Positions 23,293 through 33,954 of a stretch of 64,000 bases of DNA are shown piece after piece. Below the pieces are notes generated by a model. It did not search any database and had not been told where the DNA came from. It saw only the letters and a program-made list of their open reading frames with translations. Within the stretch, counting starts at the first letter, position 1; every line of letters starts with the position of its first letter. The stretch lies in contig CALNVZ010003432.1 in the NCBI GenBank assembly GCA_940671915.1, positions 13,434,593 through 13,498,592 on the forward strand, read 5' to 3'. Position numbers and translations under genes: made by a program. Origin of the DNA: Paracentrotus lividus. Taxonomy: Eukaryota; Echinodermata; Echinoidea; Camarodonta; Echinidae.

Positions 23293-24685
23293 TTAAGGAC
23301 GTTGCACAGTTGAAACCAAAACCATGACAAGTTCACCAAATTTTGCACAGAGTTACTTTGGTATCTATATATGCCAAAAATGCAAAAAATAATATAGGTT
23401 CATGTGCTTGATTTTTTGCTACGGAACTTTGAAGTTGCCATATTTGGATGGCATGTAAAGAACGCGTAATTTAAGAAATTGGCCTCTGTTAGACCTCGCA
23501 AGTGCAACAAACAAGTCAAAATCGTCATTACTTTGTCAAAATCGTGTAAAACTTTATCAAACCTTCCCGATTTGTTACAAAGTTTATACCAAAGATGGGT
23601 ACATTGTTTAAACTGGCACATTTGTACTTATATTTGAGCCAGCAGCGCCCTCATGTGGCAAAAAGGGTGCGTGAAATGGCAAAAACCATATCTTAGAGGC
23701 TTGGAATCTACAAGAAAATAAAAAAGTATAGTTTAAGGTGCACTTTTTTAAAAAACCATGACAGTCTCATCAAATTTTGCAAAGTTGTAGAGGGATTCAT
23801 CATATATATGTAGAAAGTTTAAAAAATGGGGTTCCATGTGCTCGTTTTCGAACTATCGGATCCCGAATACTCGCAAATCGGCTTGAAAAGTCACAAAAAC
23901 GCGCCGAAAAACGTCCAAAAAGCGTGAAAATCCACTGTAAATTGCACTTGATTCAAAATTATGTTCCCAAACATTCAAAATCCATGTCATATTCATAAGA
24001 ATTTGCAAAGTTGTAGAGGAATACGTACTCAACGGGTAGAAACATTCAAAAAAGGGGGTCCATGTGCTCGTTTTTGAGCTATCGGAGCCCGAATAGTTGC
24101 GAATTGGCTTGAAAACCACAAAAACGCGCCGAAAACGTCAAACAAGTCGTGGAATCCAACCTATATTACATTTGATTCAAAATCATGCTCTCGAACATTC
24201 AAAAGCCATGTCAAGTTCATCAAAATTTGCCAAGTTGTAGAGGAATATAAACTAAAAGAGTAGGGACATTAAAAAATGGGGGTCCATGTGCTCGTTTTCA
24301 AAATATCGGCGCTGTTATAGTGTCGAGTCGACTTGAAAACCACCGAAACGTGCCAAAAATACTCAACGTATGAAAACTCTTATCTAATTTTCGACTTATT
24401 CAAAATCCTGCTCCCAAACATTTACAATTCATTTCATATCCATCGCAATCTCTAGAATAACACGAACATGCACCAACATAAATGCTTTACATATCTCTGC
24501 AAGTAGATGAATAATGAACAAAAAGAAGGAATAAATAACATATTTATAAAGTTCATTTCTTTTAACTCTTTGAACGCTGGATCGCCCACGAGAGCTGTAT
24601 ATTTTTTCATTGTGACGTATTAAATAATGCGCGCCCGGGATGCGCGGTCAAGATGCGCAGAAACATAACTGTGCAACGTCCTTAA
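23293..24685. mobile_element. TTAA-bounded element with internal 225-bp tandem repeats
   Basis: TTAAGGACGTTGCACAGTT at 23293 is mirrored by AACTGTGCAACGTCCTTAA ending at 24685. TTAA is the target of piggyBac and Kolobok superfamilies, so TTAA may be the duplicated target with GGACGTTGCACAGTT as the inverted repeat. The interior holds three tandem copies of about 225 bp (GTTGTAGAGG at 23784, 24010, 24234; CATGTGCTCG at 23835, 24061, 24285) and a diverged fourth near 23323-23480. It abuts the preceding F1 foldback with only the TA between, and ends 180 bp from REEP exon 1. Confidence 0.8.
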
Positions 24686-24865
24686 AGCTGAACCGAGTCA
24701 GTGAGTGTAACTGAAAACTCGCACAGCTGATTATCTGGCAATTCGCCGCTCTGTATCTGTATTCAACGTCAACAACTCGCCCGACCCAGCCCCGCTGCGT
24801 ATCAAGCAATGCAACGAACGAAATCAAAATAGACCACAGCACAATCGCTAGTAAATCATACTTAC

Positions 24866-24897
24866 ACAACTAGTCTTGACAATAAGTAGGCCACCAT
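24866..24897 (-). CDS. REEP1-4 family protein, coding exon 1 (start codon)
   Basis: The minus strand reads ATG GTG GCC TAC TTA TTG TCA AGA CTA GTT GT and then a perfect GTAAGT donor (24860-24865). This gives MVAYLLSRLV plus two bases; exon 2 supplies the third base (GT+A, valine), producing MVAYLLSRLVV followed by LVFGTLYP, the REEP1-4 N-terminus (vertebrate members start MVSW/MVSY, then a short hydrophobic run and SRLVV). The phase fit, the donor and the residue match make the assignment firm despite the short exon. The encoded product is a hairpin-anchored ER membrane protein; this exon supplies the start of the first hydrophobic segment. 5'UTR continues to higher coordinates, and the start is taken as the only ATG in the matching frame. 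Confidence 0.9.
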
Positions 24898-25048
24898 ATT
24901 TGCAGTTTGGATCCTTCTAAGACATAGAATTCACAATCTGCTCTTTCTTAGGAATATGACTGCTGCTGCCAGACAATTTTAGTTAAAATCTCTCGATCAT
25001 CAAATCCGTTGGCCTGCCCAACTGTCCATCTTGATCTGGCTTGTTTAG

Positions 25049-25067
25049 ATTGGTTTGCGCATGCGCA
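25049..25067 (-). promoter_or_regulatory. Probable REEP promoter elements: NRF1 palindrome and CCAAT box
   Basis: TGCGCATGCGCA at 25056-25067 is a perfect NRF1-type palindrome. Immediately next to it, ATTGG at 25049-25053 reads CCAAT on the minus strand. Both are typical of TATA-less housekeeping promoters and lie about 150-170 bp upstream of the REEP start codon, so transcription likely begins between 24900 and 25050. This is position plus motif evidence only. Confidence 0.55.
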
Positions 25068-25129
25068 CCATCAATTTTTTTTAAAGGAAGTTAGCTGTTT
25101 GTGCAGAATGCAGGCATAGTTTGAATTTT

Positions 25130-25460
25130 TGAACTGCCACATGCTGCATCCTCCCCAAGATCATGTTGCTGTTGTTGTTGTTGTTGTTTTTTTTTTTTTG
25201 TTGTTGCTTGTTTCTGTTATGATAATAAAAAAGAACCATGCATTCGTCGGATCTATGTGGTTAGGGTTTAACCCCCCCCCATCTCTGTGGTGCTGCCCCT
25301 CCCCCAAACAAAATAGGGAGGCTAGAAAGAAGAGGGGAAGAAGAAGAAGAAAAAATGCATTATTTTCAGGCCCTTAACTGGGGGGGGGGGGGGTCCGCCG
25401 GCTTGAGTCAAAGTCAACCCCCCCCCCCTGGGGAAAAGCTAGATCCGCCACTGTCAATAC
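25130..25460. repeat. Low-complexity G/C runs with a CCGCCACTG MITE end
   Basis: Contains GTT repeats (25165-25205), C9, G14 and C10 homopolymers, and GATCCGCCACTG at about 25443-25454, which matches the right end of the CAGTGGCGGATCC MITE family (30571, 34829, 35917). The left end is not clear. Confidence 0.5.
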
Positions 25461-25727
25461 ATAATGGAATAACCCCAACAAACATCCAGTTCAGTTTAAA
25501 AAAAAGGGAAAGAAGAAGAGAAAAAAAAGAAGGAGATAAGCCTCCATGATTTTATTGTGAGTCCTATATATTTTCATATATGTATGAACTTTATTTTAGG
25601 GGTGGAAACGTGAATGGGCGCCGTCACTGGGAAGGAGTCATGTGTGGGAAACGTTTCCAGGAAGACATATTATTCCAAAATGTCACCCACCATTTGCGGG
25701 AGAGCATAGACGGTTTTTTTTTTTTGT

Positions 25728-25832
25728 TTTTTCCTTCTTCTTCTTCTTCTTCTTCTTCTTCTTCTTCTTCTTTCTTTCTTTTCTTTTCTTTTTCCCGTGT
25801 TTTTGCAAAATCTTCTTCTTCTTCTCGAGTCC
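25728..25832 (+). repeat. TTC microsatellite at the 3' end of a LINE remnant
   Basis: TTC trinucleotides (about 25735-25772) pass into CTTT repeats, with a second short TTC tract at 25811-25825. On the minus strand this is a GAA tail lying directly beyond the reverse-transcriptase remnant, as expected for a LINE 3' tail. Confidence 0.85.
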
Positions 25833-25902
25833 TTTCTCTCAAGTATGTTTATTTGTGTTTATGATTGTTAGATGAATTAGAATTTAATTCAGACTCTGCC
25901 CA

Positions 25903-26560
25903 TTAGATACTGAACGCAGGAGATCCCATTAGGCTCCCGATTGACCAAAGGTCTAGCCTACGGTTGTGGGGGTTTTGGTTCAGAGGCACGATAGAACGAA
26001 GAAAACTGTGCCTAGATCTTAAGCGCTTTACTGTACGCATGGCGTTGAAGAGAGGGTGGAGTGGGACATTTTCTTGCTTGAGTTTCTCTTTTTGGGAGAG
26101 AACAAGCCTCCTGATGTGAAGAGGAGCAATGCCACTCAGGATGTAGAGATCGTCTACCTTGGTTGGTTTAAGGCAACCTGTTAAGGCCCTACAAGCACTG
26201 TTGAGTGATGGGTCCATCTTGAAACATGGGCTGATCTGCCCCAAACAGGACAAGCATATTCTGCAGCTGAGAAGCAGAGGGCAAGGGCTGTTGTGCGGAT
26301 GGTGCTTGTATTAGTGCCCCATTTTGAGTTAGCTAGTTTTTCAGGATGCTGTTCCTGCATGGCACCGACTTTCTTCTTTGTTTTCAAGATGTGATTCTTG
26401 TAGGTCAGGGAGCGTTCTAGAGTGACCCCGAAGTAGACTGGGTTGGGGGTGTTCTGTATAGCCTTTCTTACCACTTGACCTAGTTGGCGGTTGGCATCCC
26501 TATTCTTGAGTGGAAAACGCTGATCTGGTTTGCAAAATCGGTGGACTTCTTCAACGAATA
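25903..26560 (-). pseudogene. Non-LTR retrotransposon reverse transcriptase, C-terminal fragment, broken
   Basis: Two minus-strand frames overlap. The upstream frame carries FPLKNRDANRQLGQV, YFGVTLERSLTYKNHI, SKWGTNTSTIRTTALALC and SAAEYACPVWGRSAH. The downstream frame carries SACRALTGCLKPTKVDDLY, LSGIAPLHIRRLVLSQ and HPLFNAMRTVKRLRSR, ending at a stop at 25903. This is the post-catalytic region of jockey/CR1-like LINE reverse transcriptases, known from many echinoderm and other marine genomes. The frame changes near 26215-26235. The catalytic (F/Y)ADD part, the endonuclease and the 5' half are absent, as in a typical 5'-truncated dead copy. A GAA microsatellite follows its 3' end. The exact clade is uncertain. 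Confidence 0.85.
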
Positions 26561-26721
26561 TAAGACAAAAAATATTACTGATTTTTCTTTTCATTTTTTT
26601 TTTTTTTTTTTTAGTGGCTATCGGGCCGGCCTCGCTTATCAGATCTAATAGGAGAGACCTGTTTTGTGCCCAGAGTTTGACATATTGATCATGCCAGATT
26701 GCCCACAATATTAAAGATATT

Positions 26722-27186
26722 TTAAAGCTGGTGTATAGTTTTGGGAGAAGGAAAAATTAATTTGGATTCACAGTTAGATAATATGACATATTGAATCCTT
26801 CATCAATAATAAACAAAATTATATTACTTGAAATCTCGTTTTTAGTGTCTTTATTTCACAATATAAGTATAAAACGTGGAAAGTCGGGGACCCGACACCA
26901 ATTCAGCGTTCACGTGGAAACCAATGGGGATTCTTTTATGTGGGTGATACAAACAGATCGTTACGCACTGTTCATGCGGTAATCTCCGGCGAGCGAGCAT
27001 CGCAGCAAAGGTCTAAAACAACCTTTATTTAATGTTTCTTTCAAAAATTTTCACTGAAATTCACCGGAAGTCATGAAAGGAATATGTCACACATATCTTT
27101 TAGTGCAATGTGGACAACATGAGACTATATTTGATCGGTTTTATGCCGACTCCCTTTTTGTTACCAAAACTATACACCAGCTTTAA
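26722..27186. mobile_element. 465-bp TTAA-flanked MITE
   Basis: TTAAAGCTGGTGTATAGTTT at the left is mirrored by AAACTATACACCAGCTTTAA at the right. TTAA at both edges can be the target duplication (piggyBac or Kolobok style) with AGCTGGTGTATAGTTTTGG as the inverted repeat. A plus-strand frame inside (26791-26982) has no family resemblance. Confidence 0.85.
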
Positions 27187-27189
27187 GTT

Positions 27190-28014
27190 GAATTAGAAGT
27201 AAAGTAGTCTAGCGTCCTCTATCATGTCGGAGAGGCAAGAGCTCGGAGATAATTTGCTCCCCTATCGAGGAAAGGGGGAAAGGGATATAAAAATAGTGAG
27301 TGAAAATTTTATACGTTCGTTTAGTTTAGCTCTACTTTCATCCCACCTTTTAGATCACAATAACATAATGATTATAAAGGATTAGATAAGCATATGGGCC
27401 TGAGATGTTTTGGTGTTTACACCCCAGGTAGAAAAACTGATATTTATTTTATTTATTTGTTTATTTCTGTATCGTTCAACATTATTTTTTGCATGGTATG
27501 ATTATGATAAACGAGTAGTAAATTAAATACAAGGGGATTATAATCATAATACATTTTTCAATCATCAATTTTAGAACATACAGAGGTGTGACAGCATAAT
27601 GCTATGATATGTGTGTCAATAGTGTGTAATCCGATACGGGTGGGGGGGGGTGGAGCGTCTTTTAAAGTGGAGCTGAGCCGAAAGGGGGGGGTAAACGAGC
27701 TAAAACCGCAAGTATTGTCATTTTGTATTGATGGAAAAAGTTGGGGCAATGATAATACAAACAGATGCAAAAAAAGAAAAAAAAAATACCCTCCCTCTTA
27801 AAATCCTTGGTATAGGGCCCTACGCACATGATATGAAAATATAAACACAAATAGTTGGCCTGCAACCAGAAATGTCCACTAAAAATACGATGATACGATT
27901 TCAAAACAATGTTAACATCAATGTCGCCCTGGATGCAAGAACTCAGCTACAAAGAACCCCCACCCCACCCCGTGCCCACATCCTCTTGCCATAGTCATGG
28001 GCCGAATCGAACTT
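27190..28014. other. Intergenic stretch with no assigned element
   Basis: Contains a G-run (27641-27650), a second G-run near 27684 and poly-A near 27770-27785. Nothing gene-like. Confidence 0.45.
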
Positions 28015-29790
28015 AAATTTAGAGGGGCACCAAAATGAGCTTAACGTGGGGGCGCCAAATTGACCCGAAACTTAGGTGGGGGCGCCAAATTGACCTGAAG
28101 CTGAGGGGGTGCCAAATTGACCTGAAACATAGGTGGGGCGCCAAATCGACCTTAAACCCAGAGGCGTCAAATCGACCTTAAATTTAGAAGGGGTGCTAAA
28201 TCGAATTTAACCTTAGGGGCACTAAATAGACCATAAATTTTGGGGGCGCCAAATCGAACTTAAACTTAAAGGGGCGCCAAATCGACCTTAAACTCAGGGG
28301 CGCCAAATCGACCTTAAACTTAGAGGGGTGCCAAATCGACCTTAAACATAGGGGCGCCAAATTTAGCTCAAATGTAGGGCCGCCAAAATGATCTGAAACT
28401 TAGGAAGCGCCGAATTGACCTGAAGTTAAGGGGGCACCAAATTGATCTTAATCTTAGGGACGTCAGATTGAGCTCAAATGTAGGTGCGTCAAATTTAACT
28501 TTAAATTAGGGGCTCCAACTTTATCCTAAACTTAGGGAGGGTGCCGAATTTACCAGAAACTAAGGGGGCAAAAAAAAAGGGGAAAAAAAGAAGGGGTCTT
28601 TAAAAATATGTTCTTTATGTAGAAAGAGCAAAGTTTAAACTTCCATGTAGCAAAATTTTCGCTGGCGCTTCGCGCTCGCATATATATATATATTTTTTTA
28701 TTGAGTTATTACATTGTGTTCTTGAGGAATTAACGCATAAACTGTTCTGTTTTCTAATCATTCGAATACTTCAAAATTTCCGTTCGTTCCTCGCTCTCGG
28801 CTTTGTTTTTCCTCTTACCAGAATTTACATTATGGGATTCTAACATCAGAACATTTTAATTAATTTGATTTCACGTTACATTTGTTTTTGCATTTCAAAT
28901 TGACCTGAAAATTAAGGAGCGCCGAATTGACCTGAAGTTAAGAAGGTGCCAAATTGATCTTATAAATAGGGGCGCCAAATTTAAGATTAAACCTAGGGGC
29001 TCCAAAATGATCTGAAACTTGGGGGCCCCGAATTGACCCGAGACTTAGGGGCGACGATTTGACCTGAAGTTAAGGGGCGCCATATTGATCTTAAACCTAG
29101 GGACGCCAGATTGAGCTCAAATGTAGGGGCGTCAAATTTATCTTTAACTTATAGGGGCTCCAACTATATCCTAGACTTGTGGAAGTGTGCCAAATTTGCC
29201 TGAAACTACAGGGGCAACAAATTGCAATTCTTTAAAATATAGTAGATAGAGCCAAATTTTAAAATTCCATGCCTCCTGGTCTGTATTTACATTTTCGCTC
29301 ACATCATTTTTTCCAATGTGTTATTACATTGTGTTCCCGAGGAACGCATAAAATGTTATGTTTTCTAATCATTCGAAAGCATCAGAATTTCCGCTCGCGC
29401 TTCGCACTCACTTTTGTTTTTCCTCTTGAGAGAATATACATTATGGGATACCATCAATACATTTATACTTTTTTTTTTCAATTACACATTACATTTTTTG
29501 CATTTCACATTGACCTGAAACTAAGGGGCACCAAATTAATTTTAAACAAAGGGATACCAAATTAACCTAAAATATACATGTATGGCGCCAAATTGAGCTT
29601 AAACTTATGGGCGCCAAATTTATCTTAAACTTAGGGAGGGAAGCAGAATTATATATAGATATATAGATACAAATTCATTTTTCTTTCCCATGTAAACTTA
29701 CTGGGGAACACTCGTTGCTGGGCAACAAATTGGTCTTTAAATTATGGAGGCCAAATTGGTCCTAAACTTCTGGTCTCTCTCTATACATAG

Positions 29791-29822
<32 letters not shown>

Positions 29823-30060
29823 CAAAATTTTCGCTCGCGCTTCGCGCTCGCATCATTTTCCAAGGAGTTATCACATTGTGTTCCTGAGGAACGCATAAAA
29901 TGTCCCGCTTTCAGATCATTTCGATACATCGATATTCCGCTCGCGCTTCGCGCTCGCCTGTTTTTCTTTCTTGTAACCAGATTATGAGGATTATGACCAG
30001 CAAAACATCAATTTACATTGGTTCGATTACGCATTACTTGATGGTCAAATTTCGAATAAT
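28015..30060 (+). repeat. Satellite with higher-order structure: 26-30-bp minisatellite blocks and repeated ~300-bp spacers
   Basis: Blocks of a 26-30-bp unit (GGGGCGCCAAATTGACCT then KAAACTTAG) occupy 28015-28565 (about 20 copies), 28896-29225 and 29509-29660. Between and after them lies a related spacer three times (about 28566-28895, 29226-29508, 29790-30060). Its landmarks recur in order: CGCTTCGCGCTCGCA, ACATTGTGTTC, GAGGAACGCATAAA, TTCTAATCATTCGAA, TTTTTCCTCTT and CATTATGGGAT. The period of the larger unit is about 615 then 547 bp. Long A-runs (29787-29821) and a TATA run (28680-28695) interrupt the spacers. Confidence 0.9.
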
Positions 30061-30289
30061 TTTGTATGGCTTACTTTCAAATCGTTTTGGTGGACAATAA
30101 CAATTTCCGTTCATATAATATTCCGATGAGGAGCTAAACAAAATTGAAACCCCCAAGTTTCAATTTTTTTCTGGTTGTAAAGAAGAGAAAAAAATCCTAG
30201 AATTTAAAATTATTGGTATTTATTTATTTTTTTTTAGAAAAAAGACCCCAAAAAAACTTTGAATAAATTCTTCTTAAAATCGTTCAACA

Positions 30290-30352
30290 TGGAGCGGCGC
30301 CAAAATCGCGTCGGGCCCCCGGGGTGCAAAATCCTGGATACGCGCCTGATAG
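30290..30352. mobile_element. Possible transposon end (GGATACGCGCCTGATA)
   Basis: A G/C-rich stretch ending in CCTGGATACGCGCCTGA follows the satellite. A comparable CCTGGATCAGCGCCTGA ending occurs at about 47780-47796. The matching left ends were not found by eye. Confidence 0.3.
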
Positions 30353-30570
30353 TACAGATTATGCTTATCTCATGATGTTACGCCCCAACGTTTATGACAG
30401 TGTCGTGTATACATGAGAGAGGAGTTAGGATGCTGGATACAGGAAGCTCCCTCTGCAACAACAACAACAACAACAAAAAAGAAAACAAAACAAAAAAAGA
30501 AGAAGATAAATGATAATAATGATAAACACCCGCCCGCGCCATTGTCCAGTTTTCTGGGAATTATAATATA

Positions 30571-30738
30571 CAGTGGCGGATCCAGGCGGGGGCGCAGGGG
30601 ACGCACCCCCTATAATTTGAAAACCACTCATTGACTGTAGGCCTACATGTTAAAATCAGAAAATCTCAGCAGCGCCCCTCTCCCTATCGGGCCTGGCGCC
30701 CCCTCCCCCTATATCCTGAAATCCTGGACCCGCCATTG
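30571..30738. mobile_element. CAGTGGCGGATCC MITE, copy 1 (TA-flanked)
   Basis: CAGTGGCGGATCCAGG on the left and CCTGGACCCGCCATTG on the right, flanked by TA (30569-30570, 30739-30740). The 168-bp interior contains ACGCACCCCCTATAATTTGA and CCACTCATTGACTGTA. Confidence 0.85.
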
Positions 30739-30740
30739 TA

Positions 30741-32150
30741 TTATGAATTTGGATAATATTGGGTCGTAAGGATTTGTACTTCATTAGGCCTACAGGCTTG
30801 AGATTCATTTATCATTTTCGTTACAATCGTTATCAAAGCTTACGCACATTGCATGTGAATTAATTCCTTCCTCATAAGACCTTGTAAGAATTCCCCTTCA
30901 TTTTTTTAAATCCTTATACATAATCATTACATATACAGCTTTTGACTTATCAACGATGAACAAAGTAATCAAACCTAAGTGACTAAAATCCCCTCTCCCC
31001 GTCACTCTCCTTCTTCTTTAAAGACGCAGCTTAAGTATGGCATAAATAATTATTCATGACAACATCGTAAAAATAAACAATAAAAAAACAACATCGAGTT
31101 ATAAACTGTTAAAAATGAGAGGAACATTCGTTGTAAAGGAGTTTATAAATAATTAATTTGACTCCAGTTTACATCATAAACCCGTTTTGCAAACAGTCAC
31201 AATTTTGTTTACCGCCCTTAAACAAGTAGGCCTACACTGAATCTTAAATGAAGAGAATTTGCATGCATATGGAATATAATCTCCAATTTGTTGACGACAC
31301 TTCAATGCATTTCTCGATCGTCTGCAAACTCAAGTTCTGTTAGTAAGCTGCTATTTAAATGCTGATAGTGTGAAATCTTAACCTATTTGAGCGGGAACCA
31401 CTCTGTTTCCGTTCTGTTTACAATAACCTGGTTACATATACATTATTGTAGGTTTTCCTCGAGATTTCCTATGATTTCCAGTAACGGACGAGGGATCATG
31501 GGTCCCACGAGAGTCGAATAATCATCGAACTTATCATGTTATTCCGTCGACATCTCAAGCACACCGACATCTTCGAATTCGATGGAAAAAGGATTCTCCA
31601 AACCTCAAACGTCACTGTTATAGCTGGATAATATTTGTGTTTGATGTGTAAACTGAGACGAAAACATCCGCAAGGGTTTTGCTTTCCAGGTCGAGTTGAG
31701 ACAAACAAGGAGGCTAAAACAGAGGGGAAATCAACCATTTTATTTTAGTTCTTATTCTTAAGATCCAGAATTTGTAAGGTATGTATAAACGACAGGTTTC
31801 GAAGTTCGCGGCTATAATATCAAATTATTGATGATGAATTCATCGACCAGCAGTTCAATGAAATTGTTTTGATTTTATATATCAATGCTCACAATGTTTG
31901 AATTCGTTTGGGATTAGAAAAATGCGATTGATTTTGTTTTACTTCACTAATTATTTATGTATCAATTCAATTCTAATTTCAATTTGAAAAATAAAGAAAA
32001 AGCAAAGGAAAATATCATTTTAAGTATTGGAAATAACACCATATTTTTGCATGTTTTTAAGCGACAATATAGAGAGCGGGAAAATAATAGAGACGAGTGT
32101 ATAAAGGTGAGATGATGGGATGGACAATAACAAGAAAGAAAGAGGAGAGT
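30741..32150. other. Intergenic stretch with one unidentified minus-strand frame
   Basis: AT-rich. On the minus strand an ATG in good context (AAAATGG, 31738) opens an 80-codon frame (31738 down to 31496) starting MVDFPSVLASLFVSTRPG. It has no recognised domain, no clear splice donor and no neighbouring exon. I leave it as a possible but unsupported coding frame. Confidence 0.3.
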
Positions 32151-32154
32151 GAGA

Positions 32155-32201
32155 AGTTAGAGAGAGGGAGACAGAGAGAGATAGATAGAGAGAGAGGAGG
32201 G

Positions 32202-32244
<43 letters not shown>

Positions 32245-32300
32245 CGACAGACACAGAGAGAGAGAGAAAGAGAGAGGGAGAGAGTTTGGTGAGAAAGAGA
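32155..32300 (+). repeat. GA/GACA microsatellite
   Basis: GA dinucleotides with an internal GACA tetranucleotide run at about 32225-32245. Apparent frames rich in Arg-Glu or Ser-Leu are repeat artefacts. Confidence 0.95.
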
Positions 32301-33365
32301 CAGAATCAGACGGGAAAATGAAGGTAAGTAAAGAAGAATAACATTTTTAAAAAAGCATAAAACAGAAATAGAGGTCAACTACAGCTATAATAGACAAACT
32401 GAAAATAACGGGCAATAAAAATGAAGAGGTAACGTGCCCCCTCCAGCTTAAATAAAATCACACTTAAAACGCCACAAAAACACCTGCTCCATAAGTCTCA
32501 GAATGCTCATCGTAAAGTTGCCTTTGAACATAACATGGATGCATAATCAGGCTAAGATGTTGTTTACCTTTTCCTCGGGCGCCCAGCTTTCTCAACACCA
32601 TATTATATCAGCTTTGACATTTTGCATCTTTACATAACGAGCGAGCGTGGGTGTGACTATTCAAAGATCATTGTGTCACAATCACGTATATGTTTCATCA
32701 TAATCTCGTCTCTCATGGGAATTATCCATAATGCGTCATTAATGTGTACCAATGAATTATTGATAGTAATTGAAAATAGCATCTGCAACGAATCGCAAAA
32801 TAAATGTACATTTTCTGCCGGACAAAATTATTGACAGCATGGATCTAACAGATAGGTCTAGTAAGGTTTATAATGTTAGTTAATTTGATGTGAAACATAG
32901 GTCCGATGTATTTTTTAAATATATAATAGTATGCGAATGCGGAGAGGAGGAGACCATAAGTCACTTTCTTTACAAAGCTCTCTTCTGCCTAACCCCTGTT
33001 CCCATGCAGTCTGATCTTACTACTTAGTGTTATATAATAATGTTCTTTGACGAGTTTCTCCTTTTTTTCTACGACAAACAGGAAATATGAGTAGACGTTT
33101 CTGGGATTGACAGTCATTAGCATACACTGATTCTGAACGTGCTGAATAAAAACAGTATTAGACAGGTGTCTGTACAGAAAAACAAATATTCACCATTGGT
33201 TAATTTTTATACACCATTTTGTTTCCAAACAGTGAGGAGACATTCTGACGGGCCGTATTTTATATTAACACTTTCCTCTGACCATATACCCCCCCCCCCC
33301 GGCGCCGCTGACTTGAATGACGAGTAAAAACAGAAAATCAGTACATCGTGTTGAACGAACTGGTT

Positions 33366-33518
33366 CTAGGGCAACTACCCCCTTGACAATTTATACCCCG
33401 GGACAACTATACCCCGCAAAAAAATCTACCCCTTAACTCTACTCTACACCTTGAGGGTAGTTGTCCTGGGGACTGCGTGTAATTATTCTGGGGTATATAG
33501 TTGTCCTGATATGGAACG
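33366..33518. mobile_element. GGACAACTACCCC inverted-repeat element, copy 1
   Basis: The left side has GGGCAACTACCCCC and GGGACAACTATACCCC; the right side has GGGTAGTTGTCCTGGGG and GGTATATAGTTGTCCTG, forming an internally repeated hairpin. A second member, in inverted orientation judging from GGTTCTAG against CTAGAACC, is at about 49348-49490. Confidence 0.7.
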
Positions 33519-33954
33519 AACCAATACTCCGTTATCCCAGAACCGTGGTAAAAAGTAAAATAAAAAAAACCCCACCAAAAACAAAAACATAGAAACAGAG
33601 ATACAATACGTTCACATCTTCTTAAGATATCGATATCAGTTCCTAGTACTTAATGCAATTTATGTTCTGGAATGTATCGATATTATACCTCGGCCTATAC
33701 AATAACCGCGCGAAGAATAAATCAGGACAATGTGAACAACTTGAACATCCGTTGTTTTAAACGCCCCAAAATGATTCCCAAAATTAAGGTTAAATATTAT
33801 CGCTGTACATGAGTAAAAGCTTAGTTTAGTGAATTTGATCTGTTCAGGGAAACGGCGTTTTGTGGAGCACGTTTCTTGTTTCTTCTGTGAGGTGACACGC
33901 ATTAATTTTACTCCTGCGACAATATTATTATTGTTCCGTGCTTTACTTTGTCTT

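Larger units (their letters stand above)
4043..24865 (-). other. REEP intron 1 (20.8 kb)
   Basis: Bounded by the donor of exon 1 (GTAAGT, 24860-24865) and the acceptor of exon 2 (CAG, 4043-4045). It holds most of the foldback and MITE elements listed separately. No further REEP coding sequence is expected inside. Two unidentified minus-strand frames (16345-16973) and a CpG-richer patch (22000-22420) are the only other candidates. Confidence 0.85.

Noticed and set aside
24648..24869. 73-codon minus-strand frame crossing REEP exon 1
   Set aside because: It has no ATG start (TTG first) and reads through the GTAAGT donor in a different frame from MVAYLLSRLV.
25624..25875. Acidic or Phe/Ser-rich frames
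   Set aside because: They come from the TTC/GAA microsatellite.
28015..28565. CRISPR-like array
   Set aside because: Units are head-to-tail without unique spacers and the context is a eukaryotic satellite.
32057..32378. Ser-Leu and Arg-Glu frames
   Set aside because: GA and GACA microsatellite translation.
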